A stretch of DNA of 6,292 nt from Methylomonas sp. (GTDB taxonomy: Bacteria; Pseudomonadota; Gammaproteobacteria; Methylococcales; Methylomonadaceae), in NCBI GenBank assembly GCA_026989715.1, contig JALSIU010000025.1:1-6292 (forward strand). The letters run 5' to 3'. The notes beneath the pieces were generated by a model that was not told where the DNA came from, ran no database searches, and saw only the letters and a list, made by a program, of their open reading frames with translations. Shown piece after piece: positions 5,386-6,292 of this stretch. How positions within the stretch are numbered: position 1 is the stretch's first letter; every line of letters starts with the position of its first letter. The translations under genes were made by a program, and so were the position numbers.

Positions 5386-6292
5386 ATGAGTGCAAATCCT
5401 GAAACAATAACAGACAATGCATCTTCGCTGAAAGATAAATTACAAGCCTTCCATCGCTGGGCGGCTGTTGATGATAGCACCCTAAACGGCGGCCAAAAAC
5501 TGGCTGTCAAATATTTTATGGGTGCGGTCATTCTGTTTATTTTCCAGATTTTATTTGGCTTGTTGGCAGCGGCACAATTTATTGCCCCCGGTTTTCTCTA
5601 TGAAATATTAGATTTTAGTGTTAACCGCATGGTACATATTAATGCCATGGTCTTGTGGATGCTTTATGGCTTTATCGGCTGTACTTATTGGCTCTTAGAA
5701 GATGAAAGCGGTACCGAAATCGCAGGTCTAAAACTTGGCGTTATCGGCTTTTGGGTGCTATCTGCGGCTATCGCAGTAGTAGTGTTAGTCTATTTATTAG
5801 TACAAACAGGTGCCGGTAATGACACGACGTTATGGTTAATCAATGAAGGCCGTGAATATATCGAGGCGCCGCGCTGGGCTGATATTGGCATTGTCGTTGT
5901 CATGCTAATCTTCTTCTACAACGTGGTGATGACTTTCAGCAAAGGCAAATGGTCAGGTATTGCAGGTGTATTAACCTTAGATTTAGTAGCACTGGCTGGT
6001 TTATATGTCGCCGGTATGTTCTATATGACCAATATCACGCACGAACAATTTTGGTGGTGGTGGGTCATACACCTTTGGGTTGAAGCAACGTGGGAAGTAT
6101 TGGTCGGTGTTATCATGGCTTGGTCGTTAATGACCATCTTGGGTGTGAGTCGTAAAATCGTCACGACCTGGCTCTATATTGAAGTCGCGCTAATGTTTGG
6201 CTCAGGTATTCTAGGCCTAGGGCATCACTATTTTTGGATTGGAACGCCCGAATACTGGCTCACCATTGGTGGATTTTTCTCCGCATTAGAGC
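5386..6292 (+). CDS. norB: Nitric oxide reductase subunit B, N-terminal 302 residues (partial, runs off the window)
   Basis: NorB is the catalytic subunit of the reductase, an integral membrane heme-copper oxidase relative that reduces two NO to N2O and water. The frame is open to the window end and covers roughly 60 percent of the usual length. Visible metal ligands are His84 in RMVHIN (low-spin heme b), and His229, His280 and His281 (in WVIHLWVE and GLGHHYFW) as ligands of the non-heme iron FeB. The glutamates that distinguish NO reductases from oxidases are present: Glu233 and Glu237 in HLWVEATWE. Glu157 in EGREYIEAP corresponds to the P. aeruginosa residue near the NorC-bridging calcium. 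The remaining heme ligands, normally in a later helix, lie outside the window. The soluble N terminus is about 24 residues longer than in P. aeruginosa (His84 versus His60). ATG 5386 follows AGAGG (5372-5376) by nine bases and the norC stop by one base. The separate NorC indicates the cytochrome c type rather than the quinol type. Confidence 0.95.
   Translation, partial: MSANPETITDNASSLKDKLQAFHRWAAVDDSTLNGGQKLAVKYFMGAVILFIFQILFGLLAAAQFIAPGFLYEILDFSVNRMVHINAMVLWMLYGFIGCTYWLLEDESGTEIAGLKLGVIGFWVLSAAIAVVVLVYLLVQTGAGNDTTLWLINEGREYIEAPRWADIGIVVVMLIFFYNVVMTFSKGKWSGIAGVLTLDLVALAGLYVAGMFYMTNITHEQFWWWWVIHLWVEATWEVLVGVIMAWSLMTILGVSRKIVTTWLYIEVALMFGSGILGLGHHYFWIGTPEYWLTIGGFFSALE

Noticed and set aside
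5386..6292. NO dismutase or quinol-type NO reductase instead of NorB
   Set aside because: A separate NorC with a heme c motif is adjacent, and the FeB histidines and the glutamates of NO reductases (Glu233, Glu237) are intact, so cytochrome c-type NorB fits best.

Overview
The window most resembles a gammaproteobacterial chromosome of low to moderate GC. The best indicator is a complete class I adenylate cyclase (CyaA), a family largely confined to Gammaproteobacteria, lying downstream of argH. I cannot name the genus. No mobile element, rRNA, tRNA or CRISPR array is visible, and every convincing gene is on the + strand.

Left part (1-3933): the 3' end of argH (argininosuccinate lyase, arginine biosynthesis) is followed by a CobC-like histidine phosphatase (394-987), then by a 935-residue CyaA (1126-3933) that makes cAMP. 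A GC-rich stem-loop separates argH from the phosphatase. A 138-base spacer that could hold a weak promoter precedes cyaA.

Middle (3934-4093): a 160-base intergenic region holds an almost perfect 17-base palindrome, a candidate extended -10 promoter, and a leader that can fold in two mutually exclusive ways. It appears to be the control region for what follows.

Right part (4094-6292): four tightly packed genes look like one operon. They encode a stand-alone PilZ protein (predicted c-di-GMP receptor), an unrecognised 110-residue three-helix membrane protein, NorC (membrane-anchored cytochrome c) and NorB (catalytic heme/non-heme-iron subunit of cytochrome c-dependent nitric oxide reductase, cut by the window end). 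NorC and NorB reduce NO to N2O. The PilZ gene and the small membrane gene directly upstream are the unusual part. They suggest a link between c-di-GMP signalling and NO respiration or detoxification, and a possible accessory protein for the reductase. NorC carries an insertion of roughly 40 residues and NorB an N-terminal extension of about 24 residues relative to the Pseudomonas aeruginosa proteins as I recall them.
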